64,000 nucleotides of DNA. Source: Chamaecyparis obtusa (lineage: Eukaryota > Streptophyta > Pinopsida > Cupressales > Cupressaceae). Location of the stretch: assembly GCA_027943335.1 (NCBI GenBank), contig BSBK01007029.1, positions 1,178,001-1,242,000 of the forward strand, given 5' to 3'. Under the pieces are notes generated by a model that made no database searches, was not told the origin of the DNA, and was given only the letters and a program-made list of their open reading frames with translations. Both the position numbers and the translations under genes were made by a program. Each line of letters begins with the position of its first letter. Positions within the stretch are counted from its first letter, which is position 1. Positions 13,201 to 27,600 of this stretch are shown in pieces.

Positions 13201-16200
13201 CAATCCATCCATAGTGATTAATCTGCAGCAATTCATCTACAAGTCTGTAGTGGCTCATCTAACAAGAAACTATATCTTTTGTCCAAGTCAAAGCAATAAA
13301 TACAAACAAACAAACTATATTCAGCGATAAATATGCAGTGTTGACTATTAAAAAAAGGACATGGTGCGATTTTATTATGTTTACCAAATCATACGATTTG
13401 TTTGTGTCTACCAAAAGGTGCGATCTGTTTACAACTTATTGATTAGATCAAACAGCGATATTAACCAAGAGGCGCAGTATAGAGAATATAGTTTAAAAGA
13501 AGGGATGCAATTAAAATGAGAAGCTATGTCTCCTCTATTCGAAAGGGTATGACCCTTTGATACATACATACATACATACATACATACATAGAGAGAGAGA
13601 GAGAGAGAGAGAGACGCCAGATTGAGAATGAGTATTGAAGAAGAATATCATTTCAAATTTGAGAAGCAGATTATGAAGTATGTATTTGGGGAAGATTGAA
13701 AGCAACTTCATAGCAGATTGAGAAGTGAGTTTTGGCGCAGATTGAAAGGTAATATAAGAACAAATTTGTAGCATAATTTGTGAAAACCAGCATCATCCAT
13801 CATCCATTGTTGAATCAACATAAACAAGGTGGAATTTTGAATAGTGAGTTGGTGCTCACAAAGTAAACAAAGTGTTTGGTGCCTCTAGTGAGTTGGTGCT
13901 CACAAATCAAACAAGGGGTTGGTGCTTACAATCTTTGTAAAAGAAGAATCATACAAAAACATTAATTTGTTTTGGTTCTCTCCCATTAAGTTTTCCACAT
14001 AAAACTTGTGTTTCTTTGTGTTCTTACTTGCATGTGTGGTTGCATAGATGGCAAACTCGCCGATTAATCACCAAATGGCGATTGATCGCTGAGTTTTTAG
14101 AGACCGCAAGTTATTCAGAGAAAAGCTCACAGAGCTTTTAGTAAAAACTCGCTGATTAATCAGAGTGTTTTTCCCCAAAACTCGGCTAGTTTAAAAAACT
14201 CGCCCGCGTTTGCTGTTAAGTGTTTGAACTCAAAAAAAGGCACAGTTCATTTTATATTCTGATGAGAAATAGTTGTCCCATTCATACCACTTGTTTTGAC
14301 CACTAGGATTTACACATACAATCTATTTTGGGAATGCATATGCCTCGATAATCATATTTGTGAAACTATGTTTACATTGATAGCATTCGTTTTAATCACA
14401 TTCAAAACCTCTCCATGTATACTCTCTAGTCTCTCCAATGATAGAATTATACCTGACCTCATATTGTCATCATTGTAGTCTACTCCTATGATCTATCAAC
14501 TTTTCTATCCTAAACGGAACACTTGAAAAGCCACTCATCATTTAGACGTACTTTATCTTCTAAATGACCTTGTAAAGTCTTTTCTTTGCACAAATGGACT
14601 TTCAATTTGTAAATTGTCCACTCTATTTGGGATGCATGTCTAACTACTAATTTCAATTATAGGTCAGGTGAAAATATTGCCAGTTTAATATTAAGCTGCA
14701 GACCTTCTACAAAATGAAAGGCTTTATAATCCAACCACACAGTTTCTATTAAGAATACATGTAAATTGAGCAACGAATAAAATCTTAATTTTTAATTTTT
14801 TTAAAATTAAAATTGAAGACTACTTTTTTTTTTTCATCATTCCAATTTCCAACTTTTCATTTACAAGGGCTATTGTCTTTACAAAAAACTAATTTAATGA
14901 GAATGTGATTTTGTACCCACTTTGCATTTATATATATCTAAACTCAGCTTGTTTCTATTGTTTTCTCATTGAATAACTCATTGAATGCATCTTCTCATTG
15001 AAGTTTGCTAAAACAATTCATTTCTAATTAAATTTAAGCTGTTTTTTAAGTTCCCGAGTTTTTTGCCGAGTTTTTCTGAAAAACTGGCCAAGTTTTTCCC
15101 GATTTTTTTTTTAGGCCTTGGCAAGTTTTTGCCGAGTCCGAGTTTTCCAACTATGTTTGGTTGATTAAGCTATATAAAGGTTTTCTATTTTATCTAATCA
15201 AATCGAAAATTGAAAAATATACTAACTCAATCCGCACCTCTTAGTATACTTGTGTGCTCTTCAATTGGTATTAGAGATGGTTCCTTCGGATATAGCCTAA
15301 CCACTTGAAGGTAGACCTATAACAACACAAATGACCAGATAAGAAGGAAATGGTTCCTTCTCAAACAAGGAACCATTATTTTTAGATGAGACAAACTATG
15401 CCTTTTGGAGCATAAGGATTGAGACCTACTTGAATGCTCTAGGATATGATGTTTGACAATCCGTGGTAGATGGTTACACATCTCCTTCAACTCCCCCAAA
15501 AAATCAAGCCCGGGAGAAGAAGATTGAAAACAATGCAAAAGCTAAACATGCAATTCAATGTGGCCTAACAAAATTTGAGTTCATAGAGGTTATGCATTGC
15601 AAGTCAACAAAGGACTTGTGGAATAACATGAGAAACTTCAATAAGCCTAAGATTCAATTTCACTGGAGAAAACTTGGAACTCTCAAATCGAGAGAAGGGG
15701 AATTTGTAGCCTCTTATTTGCTTCGTGTTGATGAGATTGCAAATACAATCAAAGGACTTGGTGAAGATGTTGAGGAAGCCACAGTTGTTCAAAAGATTCT
15801 AAGATCCTTGCCCTTAAGATTTGACTTTGAAGTATCAACAATTGAAGAAATGAAAGATCTAGACAATTTAACAAAGGATGAGTTACATGGGATTCTTACC
15901 AACTATGAAATGAGGATTGAAAACAGACCATTACAAAATGAAGCATCCTTTAAAGCATCAAGAAAGGGAAAAATAAAAAATGTGAATAAAGTGAGAACTC
16001 ATGCAATGAAACAGATGAAGAAGAAGCTTTCTTAATGAGGAAGCTAAAGAAAGGATCTTGGAAATATAAAGGAGAGTTTCCATTTAAATGTTTTAATTGT
16101 GGCAAAGTTGGACACTTTGTTTCCAAATGTTCACAAGACAAAAGTGAAAGTAGCAAGCATAAAGAGGACAATCACATAAAGGAGGAGAAAAAACATCATT

Positions 16201-19200
16201 AAAAGAGAAATCACAAGAAAAAGAACTCTCTTAAATACAAGAGTGTCTATTCAAAGAAGAGCAATAGCTCATCCGAAGAAAGTGGCAAAGAATGGTTCAG
16301 TGGTGAAGGGGAAGAAATACTCTTCATGGCAATGGAAGTTGAAAATGATAAACATGATGGGGAAGGAGAAGAGGAGGCATGCAATGAAGAAGACAATATA
16401 GATCTTGAGGAAGAACTTCACTATGCCTACAAAGAAAATGAAAACCTCAAGAAAAGGATCTCAAAACAAGAGGTGCAAATTCATGAAGCTTGTCAAGCCC
16501 AAGAAAAATCAAATAAAATAATTGAAGATCCAAAAAGTCTGTTGAGATATTGCCATTGATGTCATAAAAATAGGACTTCATAAAAGACGTATCAAGACAA
16601 AGACAAGATGCATCAAGACAAAGACTTTGTCATACATCTAATAATGATATGGGTTGACTTCCTTAATAACACTAAGGAACGGTTTAATAAAAGGTCACAA
16701 GGCAGTGACTGATAAGTCTAATAATGCACCAATTAATGAAGAGGGCAGGATAAAGATATTATACACAGCAATATAGATAAACGTTTAAACAGTGATCATG
16801 GAACAGGTTCAGGCACAAACAAAGTGAGCAATTATATAATGATACAAGACAAACAACTTTGTCAATAAAACCGGAGGCATCGATTAATAGAAGATATAAA
16901 GCCTTAATTATCACAAAGAAAAGACAGAATCACGAAAGACAAATCATGTAAGACAATTTTTTTGTCTTATTCAAATGACAGCTCAGCAAATTCCTATAAA
17001 AACATAGCTAAAGGTGGAGCGATTATTTCCTAACTTCAAATGTCATTTGCTAAGTTGCTGAATCATGGGACTTTTCCTGGTGATTCCAGGTACGAAACAT
17101 ACCGGAATCAGATTCTGAAACAAATTGCCTGTGGGTACACATCTGGGATTCGTGTTTTTAAATGCCAAAATGTTTAGTGATTCTAGTTTGATCTTTTAGA
17201 TATTTTTAAGACCTAGATTGCTGATTAGAAAACTCTGAGCTTATCTATCATGAGATTCTGACTTGATCTTTTTGATACAGAAACTTGGATTTAAACTAGA
17301 ATGATATGTTTCAAAATTTGAAATTTGTAATGGTTTGTTTAGCATATGTATTGGTATATGAGACTTGTATTGCTGGAAGGTGGATCAGGCCTCTCCCATA
17401 AGAAATAATAAACAGTAATGATGTTTAACTAGCAACAAAGAAGATGCTTACGTAAGTAAGCAATATGTTAAAAGTTTAAAATGAAAGGCTGAGAATAAAC
17501 AAAAAGAATTATATTTTTTCGAGGATATGTCTCTTCAATTTAAGAAGCACGTTTCTTAGAAATAGAGGATATATATCAAAAGAGATTGGACTTGAAGTAT
17601 GTGTGTTGAGTATGAAAAAGAATATACAATCAGATTTTTTAATCTGATGTATAGATATCAGAATGGAATGCTGAATAAAAAATTGTCTTAAAAGAAGAGG
17701 CTTCTGTTTGTATATGTTTGATTGCTAAAATAAAAATACACACCTAGAAGACAGATTCAAAGGTATAAACAGTAGATTGAGAAAAATGGAGAACTTTTAG
17801 AATTCATGAAAATATAATTTCAGTCAAAAGTTGAAATTGAGAAGTATTGGTTGCAGAATTAAAAGTGGACAGTGAAGAAATTATTTGCTGATATATTCTC
17901 AGAGAATTGATCAGAATTTATTGCATATCTGTGATAGCATTTACAGCAGATCAATAATCAGTTTTTGTGAAAACAAATTATACCAGAATTTTGGTACTGA
18001 GGTTGGTGCTTCATCATTGTGAAGTTGGTGCTTCATATCAAGTAGGTTGGTGCCTACATTAGAAGTGGTAGTTGGTGCTTCTAGTGGGTTGGTGCTCACA
18101 AATCGAAAAACATATATATAAAAGCAATTATTTGCCATGGTTTTCTCCCAGTTTGGGTTTCCATGTAAAATTTATGTTTCTTGGTGTTTATATGTGGATT
18201 AGTGTTTAAAGCATTGAAATCATATTTATTCAAGCGTTGGATTTAAAAATTTATTGTTATACTGATTCACCTCCCTCTCAATATAACTGAGTGCTCTTCA
18301 ATTGGTATTAGAGTCGGTTCCTTTGAAAGCCTCATTGCTTAAAGGAAGATCTTAAAGAGAAAAATGGCTGACAATTATGCATCTCACAAGACACCAATCT
18401 TTGATGGGACAAATTATGCATTTTGGAGCATAAAGATGGAAGTATATTTGAATGCTCTTGGATTTGATGTCTGACAACCGGTAGTAGATAGTTACACACC
18501 TCCATCAGCTCCTCCAACGGATCAGGCTGGAAAGAGGAAAAGTGAGAATAATGCCAAAGACAAACATTCTATTCTATACAATCTAACAGATTTTGAGTTC
18601 ACAAAAGTCATCCGTTGCAAATCAGCAAAAAAAAATATTTATGAGGGAGATGACAAAGTGAAAAAAGAAAAACTCCAAACTCAACAAAAGAAGTTTGGAA
18701 GCCTTAAGGTGAAAGAAGACGAAGATATAGCCTCATACCTACTCCGAGTCGATGAGTTTGTAAATATAATGAGAGGTCTTGGTGAAGGCATTGATGAACA
18801 ACTAGGTGTTGAAAAGATACTAAGATCTTTGCCAATGAAATTCGATTCTAAGGTGTTTGCAATTGAAGAAATGAAAGAGCTAGAACAATTAACAAAAGAT
18901 GAACTACATGGTATTCTCACTGCTTATGAAATGAGGATTGGGTGCAAAACACCTCAAAAGGAAATATCCTTCAAAGCATCAAAGAAAGAGAAAAACAAAA
19001 ACCATTTATCAAGTGAGAGCTCAAGTAGTGAAATTGATGAAGTAGAGGCCGATTTCTTGAGGAAGTTAAAGAAAGGGAATGGAAAGTTTAAAGGAAAATT
19101 TCCTTTTAAATGTTTCAATTGCGAAAATATTGGACGTTATGCTTCTAATTGTCCCCAAAACAATAGTGACTCAAGTGAAGATGAAAAGGAAATGTATACA

Positions 19201-22018
19201 AGGAAAATGGGGAAGAAAAATTCTAAGTACAATCAAAAGAAGTCCCAAAAACATAAGAAGAACTTTTATTCAAAGAAAGTTAGCGGTTCGTTAGACGAAA
19301 GCAGTGATGAATGCCAAAGCGATGATGAAGAAGAAATACTCTTCATGGCCATGGAGGATAGAAATGTTAAACATGAGAAAGAAGATGTCAACGAAGCATG
19401 CAATGAAGAAGGGGATGTAGATCTTGAACAAGAGCTCCATTATGCATACAAGGAGAATGAGAAATTGAAAAAGAAAATTACTAAGTGCAAGATGGAAGCA
19501 AAAGAGAATTTAGAGACCCTAGAGTGATTAAACAAGATTGTTGAAGACTTAAAGGGCTCAACTAGTAGAATCCAAACAAGTTGAGAATGAGATAAATAGA
19601 AAACTAGATATAAAAGAAGTGGACTATGACAAATTAGAGTAGGAGATTCTCTTGTTGAGAAAAGAATTAGAGAAAACAAGGGAGTAATGTCTAAAATTCA
19701 ATGAAAGCACCAACAAATTGAATGAACTTATAAATTTCCAAAAACCTCTACCTGATAAAACCAATGCTGACTTTATTGAAAGTCAATCGGAGAAAGCAAT
19801 AAGTTCCAAAGAAATGGTTCCACCAAAGAAGGTAAATGAAGGTAGTTGGAGAAGGCCTTATTATAAAAAGCAATCCACCACTAGGTATTTTTATTCTTTT
19901 AATGGATATTGTTCTTCATGTAACAAGTTTGGCCGCAAAGCATCAAATTGTAGAAGCAAAATAAGGAATGTGCTTAACTTCACTAAGAGATGCTATAATT
20001 CCTTTGCTCCATTAATGGACTTTGATGTTATATGTTATAAATGTAATAACTTTGGACATACAACCCATTTTTATAGAACAATTTTTAAAAATCCTCCAAT
20101 TCAAAACAAGAAAAATGAAACATCCAAAGTTTGAAAGAAAAAGGAGGAGAAAAGGAAATGGAGGAATCTATGTTTGTCCAAACAGCTTTTCATGCACAAA
20201 ACAAAAAGGATAGATTGTACGTGGATGGTGGTTGCTCAAGGCACAATAGGGGATAAAAGCAAATTCACCGTCATTGAACCAGCAGATGAAGGAACAGTAA
20301 GATTTGGAGATAACTCAAAAAGAGAAATAAAAAGAAATGGAACTCTTAGCTTAGATAATGGGAAAACTAAAACTAAAGATGTTCTTTATGTAAAGGGGTT
20401 AAAACAGAATTTGTTAAGTGTAAGTCAACTATGTGATCAAGGGCATACTGTAACCTTTCTTCCTAAAGGTTGTGAAATAAAAAAGGATGGAAAGCTGATT
20501 GCAGATGCTTATAGGACAGCCAATAATCTTTACATTTTGAAAGAAATCAATAATGAAAGTTGCTACTTGGTACAAGAGGATGAGAATTGGCTGCGGCATA
20601 AGAGATTAGGGCATCTAAACTTTGACAATTTAGTCAAAATCAGTCATAAAAAAGCTGTAAGAGATATACCAAAACTATCAAAGCCTAAAAACACCACTTG
20701 CAAACAATGCCAACTTGGGAAGAAAACAAGAAGTACTTTCAAAACTTAAGAGCATTCCACATCAAAGCCACTTGAACTCGTACATTCAGACCTTTGTGGA
20801 TCAATTAGAACAAAGGGCCTACAAGGAGAAAGATATTTCATGTTGTTAATTGATGACTACTCAAGGATGACTTGGGTTACCTTCCTTAAAGAATAGTCTG
20901 AAGCTTTTGACAAGCTCAAGATCTTTAACTAATTGGTAGAAAATGAAATAGGTGCCAAAATCAAATGCCTTAGAACAAATAGAGGAGGAGAATTCACCTC
21001 CCATGAATTTGAAGAATTTTGTGAAAAGAATGGAATAAGAAGACAATACTCTGTAACAAGAACACCCCAACAAAATGGGTTTGTAGAAAGGAAAAACAGA
21101 ACGGTTCAAGAAATGGCTTGGGCAATGCTAAACGAATCAAAGATAACAGACACATTTTGGAAAGATGCAGTCCATACAGCAGTCTACATTTTGAATAGAG
21201 CACAAATTAGGGTGAATGATGAGAAAACACCCTACGAACTATGGAAAGGAAGACCTGCAACAGTCAAACACTTCAGGGTTTTTGGAAGCATATGTTACAT
21301 TAGAAGAGATGAAGAAGACTTAGGCAAGTTTGATGCTAGAGCAGATAAAGGAATTTTTCTTGGGTATGTTAAATTTACAGATCAGATTTTAATTTTAGTT
21401 CTATTTCCGAGATATATAATGTAATGTTTTCACTTGGGATATTATGATATATATCTCTGCTGCAACTTGTAATAATACTTGTATATTTTCTGTACTTTCC
21501 AAGTTACACATTCAATGAGTATATATATAATGTAAAGGGACATGTCTCCCAAAGGGATATATCTCTACATGAACTATGTTCATGTCTTTACGTTATGTCT
21601 CTTGTTAACTATTAATATATATCATTGACTGATTCGATAATGATCGAATAACATCTTAATAATAATAATACAAGGGTCGACACATATATAAATAGTGACG
21701 GTATTTATACCAACTATGTGCTGTGGCAATGGTTGACGACAGTGATAAACACAGTCACTAATGACTGTGTTCATCACAATCGATAACATTATTGTCTGTG
21801 ATAAACAGAGTCACTAATGACTATGTTCATCATGGTCATTAGTAACATTTACAATGATTATAACTTATCATAATTGATACTCTTGCAGTATATAAAAGGT
21901 TTGACTGATATAAATTATTGATATATGTTAAAGAGAACCGATAATAATCGGTAATTATATCAGTAATAATATGAATCTATTAGTATATGGAAAAGATTAA
22001 ATATGTTAATAATAGCAA

Positions 22019-22068
<50 letters not shown>

Positions 22069-24463
22069 CTCATATAATGTATTAACATATTAATATCATA
22101 TTATTTTTAAATAATGTAAATATTTAAATTCTCAATATATATATATATATACAATTATATATATAGTTACATTATTAACTTAATTAATTGTGATTGATCC
22201 GACTGAAGCTACAAATCATCAACACTCCCTCTTAGCTAGGGAGGATAAATAGATCAATCCAAGAGAGCAACACAAAGTTAATTGTGAAAGTTCATTAGGG
22301 TATTACATCATCGTGATATCAGAGATATGGTCTGAATAGAAATATCAAGTCTCATGATATTCACCATAACTTAGAAAATGTTTTAGATATCACCTCAATA
22401 TGATATCAGAGATATGGTTTGACAAAGAATATAAAGTCAATATATTTACCATAACTCAAAAAATGTTTTAGATATCACCTCAATATGATATCAGAGAATG
22501 GTCTAACTAAGAATATCAAGTCTCATGATATTCACCATAACTCAAAAATTGTTTTAGATATCACCTCAATATGATATCAGAGATATGTTCTGACCAAGAA
22601 TATCAAGTCTCATGATATTCACCATAACTCAAAAAATGTTTTAGATATCTCCTCAATATGATATCAAAGATATGGTCTGACCAAGAATATAAAGTCTCAT
22701 GATATTCACCATAACTCAAAAAATGTTTTAGATATCACCTCAATATGATATCAGAGATATGGTCTGACCAAGAATATCAAGTTTCATGATATTCACCATA
22801 ACTCAAAAAATGTTTTAGATATCACCTCACTATGATATCAGAGATATGGTCTGACCAAGAATATCGAGTCTCATCATAGTCACCATAACTAAAAATATCC
22901 TATAGGTAATGTGCACATGTATCCTCAATAATACTTACCATAGGAATATTTATCATCTATCATGAGCTGTTTCAGCCATCACAAGATGTCTATCACAATA
23001 GAAGGCCATGGTCTGTTTAAGGAACTCAATTCACCATGCAAGATATCATCTATTATCATCTGTTTCAGCCATCCCAAGATGTCAATCATAATAGAAGATC
23101 AAGTTATTGTAAGATCGTCACCTTCCAATAACTTTAACAAATACAAGTCATAATCATTTGGAATTCTTCACTTCCTCATGATTTACACAAGGCCCAATAG
23201 CATTTATGATTCATAGTCCTTTGACTGTTATAGTTTGTTTGATCATGGGAGAATCTATCTCAACATGGACTACTCCCTCTGAATCAATACAACCGAGATT
23301 ATCAAAAGCCGATTGAGCCATATCCTTTATCTGCACCCTCTGAAGCTCAAGTTCTTGTATCAACCTCTTGTCTTCTTATGAAATTTCAGACTCTGCATTT
23401 GGTCTCAATCATCAATTTGTTTGCAAGCATCAAGTTCTTTCTCCCTTGAATGCAATTTCCTCGTGCTTCCATCCTGAAGGTATGTTAAAGAGATTACAAA
23501 TAGCTCGCTAAACTATCTCGACCGGAAATACTGATGATAGAAGCATACGAGATTTTACTAACCAATAGTAGAGCATGAATTACAAACTCAAGAATTTTGT
23601 GCTTTAATAAAACATTGAATACTTATCTTTTATAAATTTCAAGTATTTCATTCTGTAAGGTGAGCCCATATAGAAAATATGATGCAAATACACAGAATGA
23701 TGTCGCTGTTCTTGAACATCACTAGAATCCCTTACATGACCTGTCTCAAATATCAAAGATTCTATACGCTAAGACAACCTTTAATCTGATCGGATCTCCC
23801 TTCAAATGGTTATGCTTTATAGAAGGAGCTTGGCTTTGATACCATGTTAAATTTACAGATCAGATTTTAATTTTAGTTCTATTTCCTAGATATATAATGT
23901 AATGTTTTCACTTGGGATAATATGATATATATCTCTGCTGCAACTTATAATAATACTTGTAGATTTTCTGTACTTTCCAAGATACACATTCAATGAGTAT
24001 ATATATAATGTATGTATCCTGAAGGGACATATCTCTACATGAACTATATTCATGTCTATACATTATGTCTCTTGTTAACTATTAATATATATCATTGACT
24101 GATTCGATAATGATCGAATAACATCTTAATAATAATAATAATACAAGGGTCGACACATATAAACAGCGATTAAATACCAACTGTGTGCGGTGGCAATGGT
24201 TGACGGCAGTGATAAACACAATCACTAATGACTGTGTTCATTGCAGTTGATACATTATCGGCTGTGATTAATCATGGTCATTAGTAACATGTACAATGAT
24301 TATAACTTATCATAACCGATACTCATGCGGTATATAAAAGGTTTGACCGATATAAATCGGTATTGATATATGTTAAATAGAACCGATAATAATCGGTAAT
24401 TATATCAGTAATAATACAAATCTATTAGTGTATGGAAAATATTAAATATGTTAATAATAACAA

Positions 24464-24519
<56 letters not shown>

Positions 24520-24594
24520 CTCATCTAATGTATTAACATATTAATATCATATTATTATTAAATAATGTAAATATTTAAATTCTCAAAATATTAA

Positions 24595-24626
<32 letters not shown>

Positions 24627-27600
24627 CAATTATATATATAGTTACATTATTAACTTAATCAATTGTGATTAATTTGACTGATGCTACAAATCATCGACAT
24701 GGTAGTACATAAGAAGTAAAGCATATAAATGTTACAACAAAAGACTTGACAAAATAGCTGAGAGTGCAAATGTAAAGATTGATGAAGGAAAACAATTTAA
24801 ATAAGTTGTAGAAGATTCTGAAATGCAAAATATGTGCAAAGAAGAAGATTCAAAAGCAGAAAAAGATTCAAAAGAAGAAGACGAGGATGAAGAACCAGAA
24901 CAAGTAAGTTCAAAAACACCTTCAAATGCAACATCCAAACCTCCTTCAAATGCATCATCAAAAACTTTGTTGTCGGGATAAGTGTATGTACGGGTTATTA
25001 TGTTAATAAAGTATTATGTTAGCCTCGGTCGTTAGTGACCGAGAGGTTAGACAGTTGTGTCACGACGTTTCGGTTGGGGTCCTTAGGGTAGTTTATATAC
25101 CCTCTCGGAGGATGGACACAAAATATATTATTGTATTATCCTTATGTTGTAAATGGACTTGCCAGTCTGGAATAATTAATGAAAGCATCTATTGTTCTCT
25201 GATATATCTTGTATTTATTATATTTCCTGCTCTATGTCTATGCAATATTAAGTTTACCCCAGCGGGCAAACATCTGGCGCCGTTGCCTAGACGTACTTGG
25301 GAAGGGAAGGATTGGATGGCGTACGACCACTATGGATAAAAGTGTGTTTTAAATGATGTGTTGATTATTGCCTGTGGAGAAGTGAGGAAATTATTTATGC
25401 CCAATCTTTTAAATAAAGATAGAAATAAAAAGGCACGAGATGATGACGGTGAGGCCGCACAGAGGGCTTTGATTTCTGCACAACAACGTGAACGCCGACA
25501 TAGGCTGAGACAACTTGCCCAGGGCCAGCTTGCCGGAGGGTTGCCCGAAGGGGGCCTCGGAAGTGGTACAGAAGGTGCACAGGCCGACGAGGAACAATTC
25601 ACTTTGCTGGAGCATTGGAGAGAGTGCGCAGTAGGGAGGAACTACTTGCGGAAACACGGCTGAGGAAGGTTTTGCTTCATGAAGAGAGAGATCGGTTTGA
25701 GGATTTGACCCGTACACCAGGTGCGGAGAACGAAGCCCAAGGAGGAGACGGTATGACCGAAGGTGCTACTAACGCACAGGCGAACCCTCTGTTGGAGCCA
25801 ACAACTCCACACTATACGGTACCACCAGTTACGCAAGTGCCATAGGGGCAAGTGCCACTAGTTAATACTGCACACACTAATCAAGGGAGTGCGGGTACGA
25901 GTGCTGGCACAGGCGGTGCCGGAGCACCGAATCCATCGCGGAGACACCAAGTAACCATGGCCGCGAGTAAACAAAAATTGCCCAAGTTCACGGGCTAGGC
26001 AAAGGAGGATCCTGTTCGGCACTGCCGAACTTGTGAAACTATATGGATTGCCAACGGGGTTACGGTCCAGGATGAATGGATCAAACAATTCCCTGCCACC
26101 TTAAGGGAAGGAGCCATAGACTAGCATTGAGATGTAGATAAAGCAGGCTTGACGTCAGGGGACAATGTGAAAAAAGCCTTCCAGACGGAATTTTAGTTGC
26201 TAAGGGACGACAATGAGATTCTAATTGAAATTTACAACACAAAGCAAACGAAGAGTGAGTCTATCCGCGCCTATGGGCGGCGACTGAAAGAACTCATCGG
26301 GAAGATGGAATCAGCCCCGACGGATGAACTCAAGAAACGGTGGTTCGTGGAAGGACTAAAAACTTCCCTCCGGAAGAAAATGAAGATCGTGCCACCCACG
26401 TCGTACATCAATGCATACAATCAGGCGATGGACTTGGAGAGTGAATGCAAGACCTCCAAGAAAACTAAGTCTTTGGATGATGAATCGGAGGCGGACAATA
26501 GCGAGGGAGAATCTAGTAAGAAAGTGCTTGCCCTACAAAAGGATCTGGAGAGAATGATGAAAGAACTTAAGGCCACAAAGGGAAGCTCAAGCAAAACTGA
26601 GGAAGACGTCGTGTGGTGCACAGACTGCAAAGAAGCGGGACACACAAAGGGTTCTTGTCCCAAGAAAGCCTTTTGCGACATCTGCCAGATTGCGGGACAT
26701 TCCACCAAAGAATGTCCCTACAATCTGAGGACCAGGAATCAACAATTGCTCTTCACCCAAGAGCAACCCTCCACATCAGGAACCAACGGCCAACAAAATG
26801 CTGCATCATCCGGCGGTTACAAAAATAACCAATGGGGAGGTAGAGGAAATAATGAGAACAATAACAAATGGCATCGGATCCAATATGATACCAAGGAGAG
26901 ATCTATGATATAGTGTAGAAACTGTAATCAATGGGGACATTTTGCTCGGGATTGCCAGAATGAGGCTCTTGCTCCATAAAAATTGTGTCGGTGGTGCGGA
27001 CCGGGGGACCATGAGGAAGTTAACTGTCCGAAGCTCGACTGCAACATCCTTGACATGGAACGAGGGGGCATTGAGAAGATTTTGGCAATCACGCGCTCAC
27101 AAACGAAGAAGGCCACATATCTTGACCCTCGGACGGAAAAACAAAGGGTGCTCGAGGCGAAGGCCAAGATCGAGAAGGGAATGCAGGACCGAAGGGACTC
27201 AATAGACACCGGCACTTCCAACTGAGCCATGGCAGAGCAAAATATCTTAAGGCAGATGATGCAACTGGAGATACCGGTCAAGGTCAAGGACCTACTGGAA
27301 ACAATGCCGCATCTGAAAACGACCCTATTCTTAGGACAAAATGTGCCGAAGAGTGCATTTGAACAGACTGAGGTTCCTAGTGGCTTCGCAGTCGACCCCA
27401 TGACGTTGTCAATAAATAGTGGGCGGAACCCTACGGTAGTGGAGATGGGTATCTTGGGTACCATCCTCACTAACACGATCGTTGACGACGGCTCTGGAGT
27501 GAACGTCCTAGTGGAGGAAACTTGGAAGAGCTTGGGGAAACCAACACTGTGGCCGCCAACCTTCAACCTACTAGGGGCCGACCAACATGACATCAAGCCC

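Larger units (their letters stand above)
21367..24699 (-). mobile_element. Non-autonomous LTR element C
   Basis: Two direct LTRs (21367-22224 and 23845-24699) enclose 1.6 kb with no gag or pol. The flanking 5 bp are gggta and tggta (4 of 5), and removing the element restores the integrase frame of B. It is oriented on the minus strand: the reverse complement of 23829-23844 gives a PBS (TGGTATCAAAGCCAAG) next to the right LTR, and a polypurine tract (GCTAAGAGGGAG) next to the left LTR. The interior holds a hairpin tandem array (22300-22900) and a possible captured gene fragment (23180-23760). It shares PPT and LTR start TGTTGATG...TAGC with D, F and H. Confidence 0.88.

Noticed and set aside
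22300..22900. CRISPR-like regular repeats
   Set aside because: Units are contiguous 86-87-bp tandem repeats without unique spacers, inside an LTR element of a plant genome.
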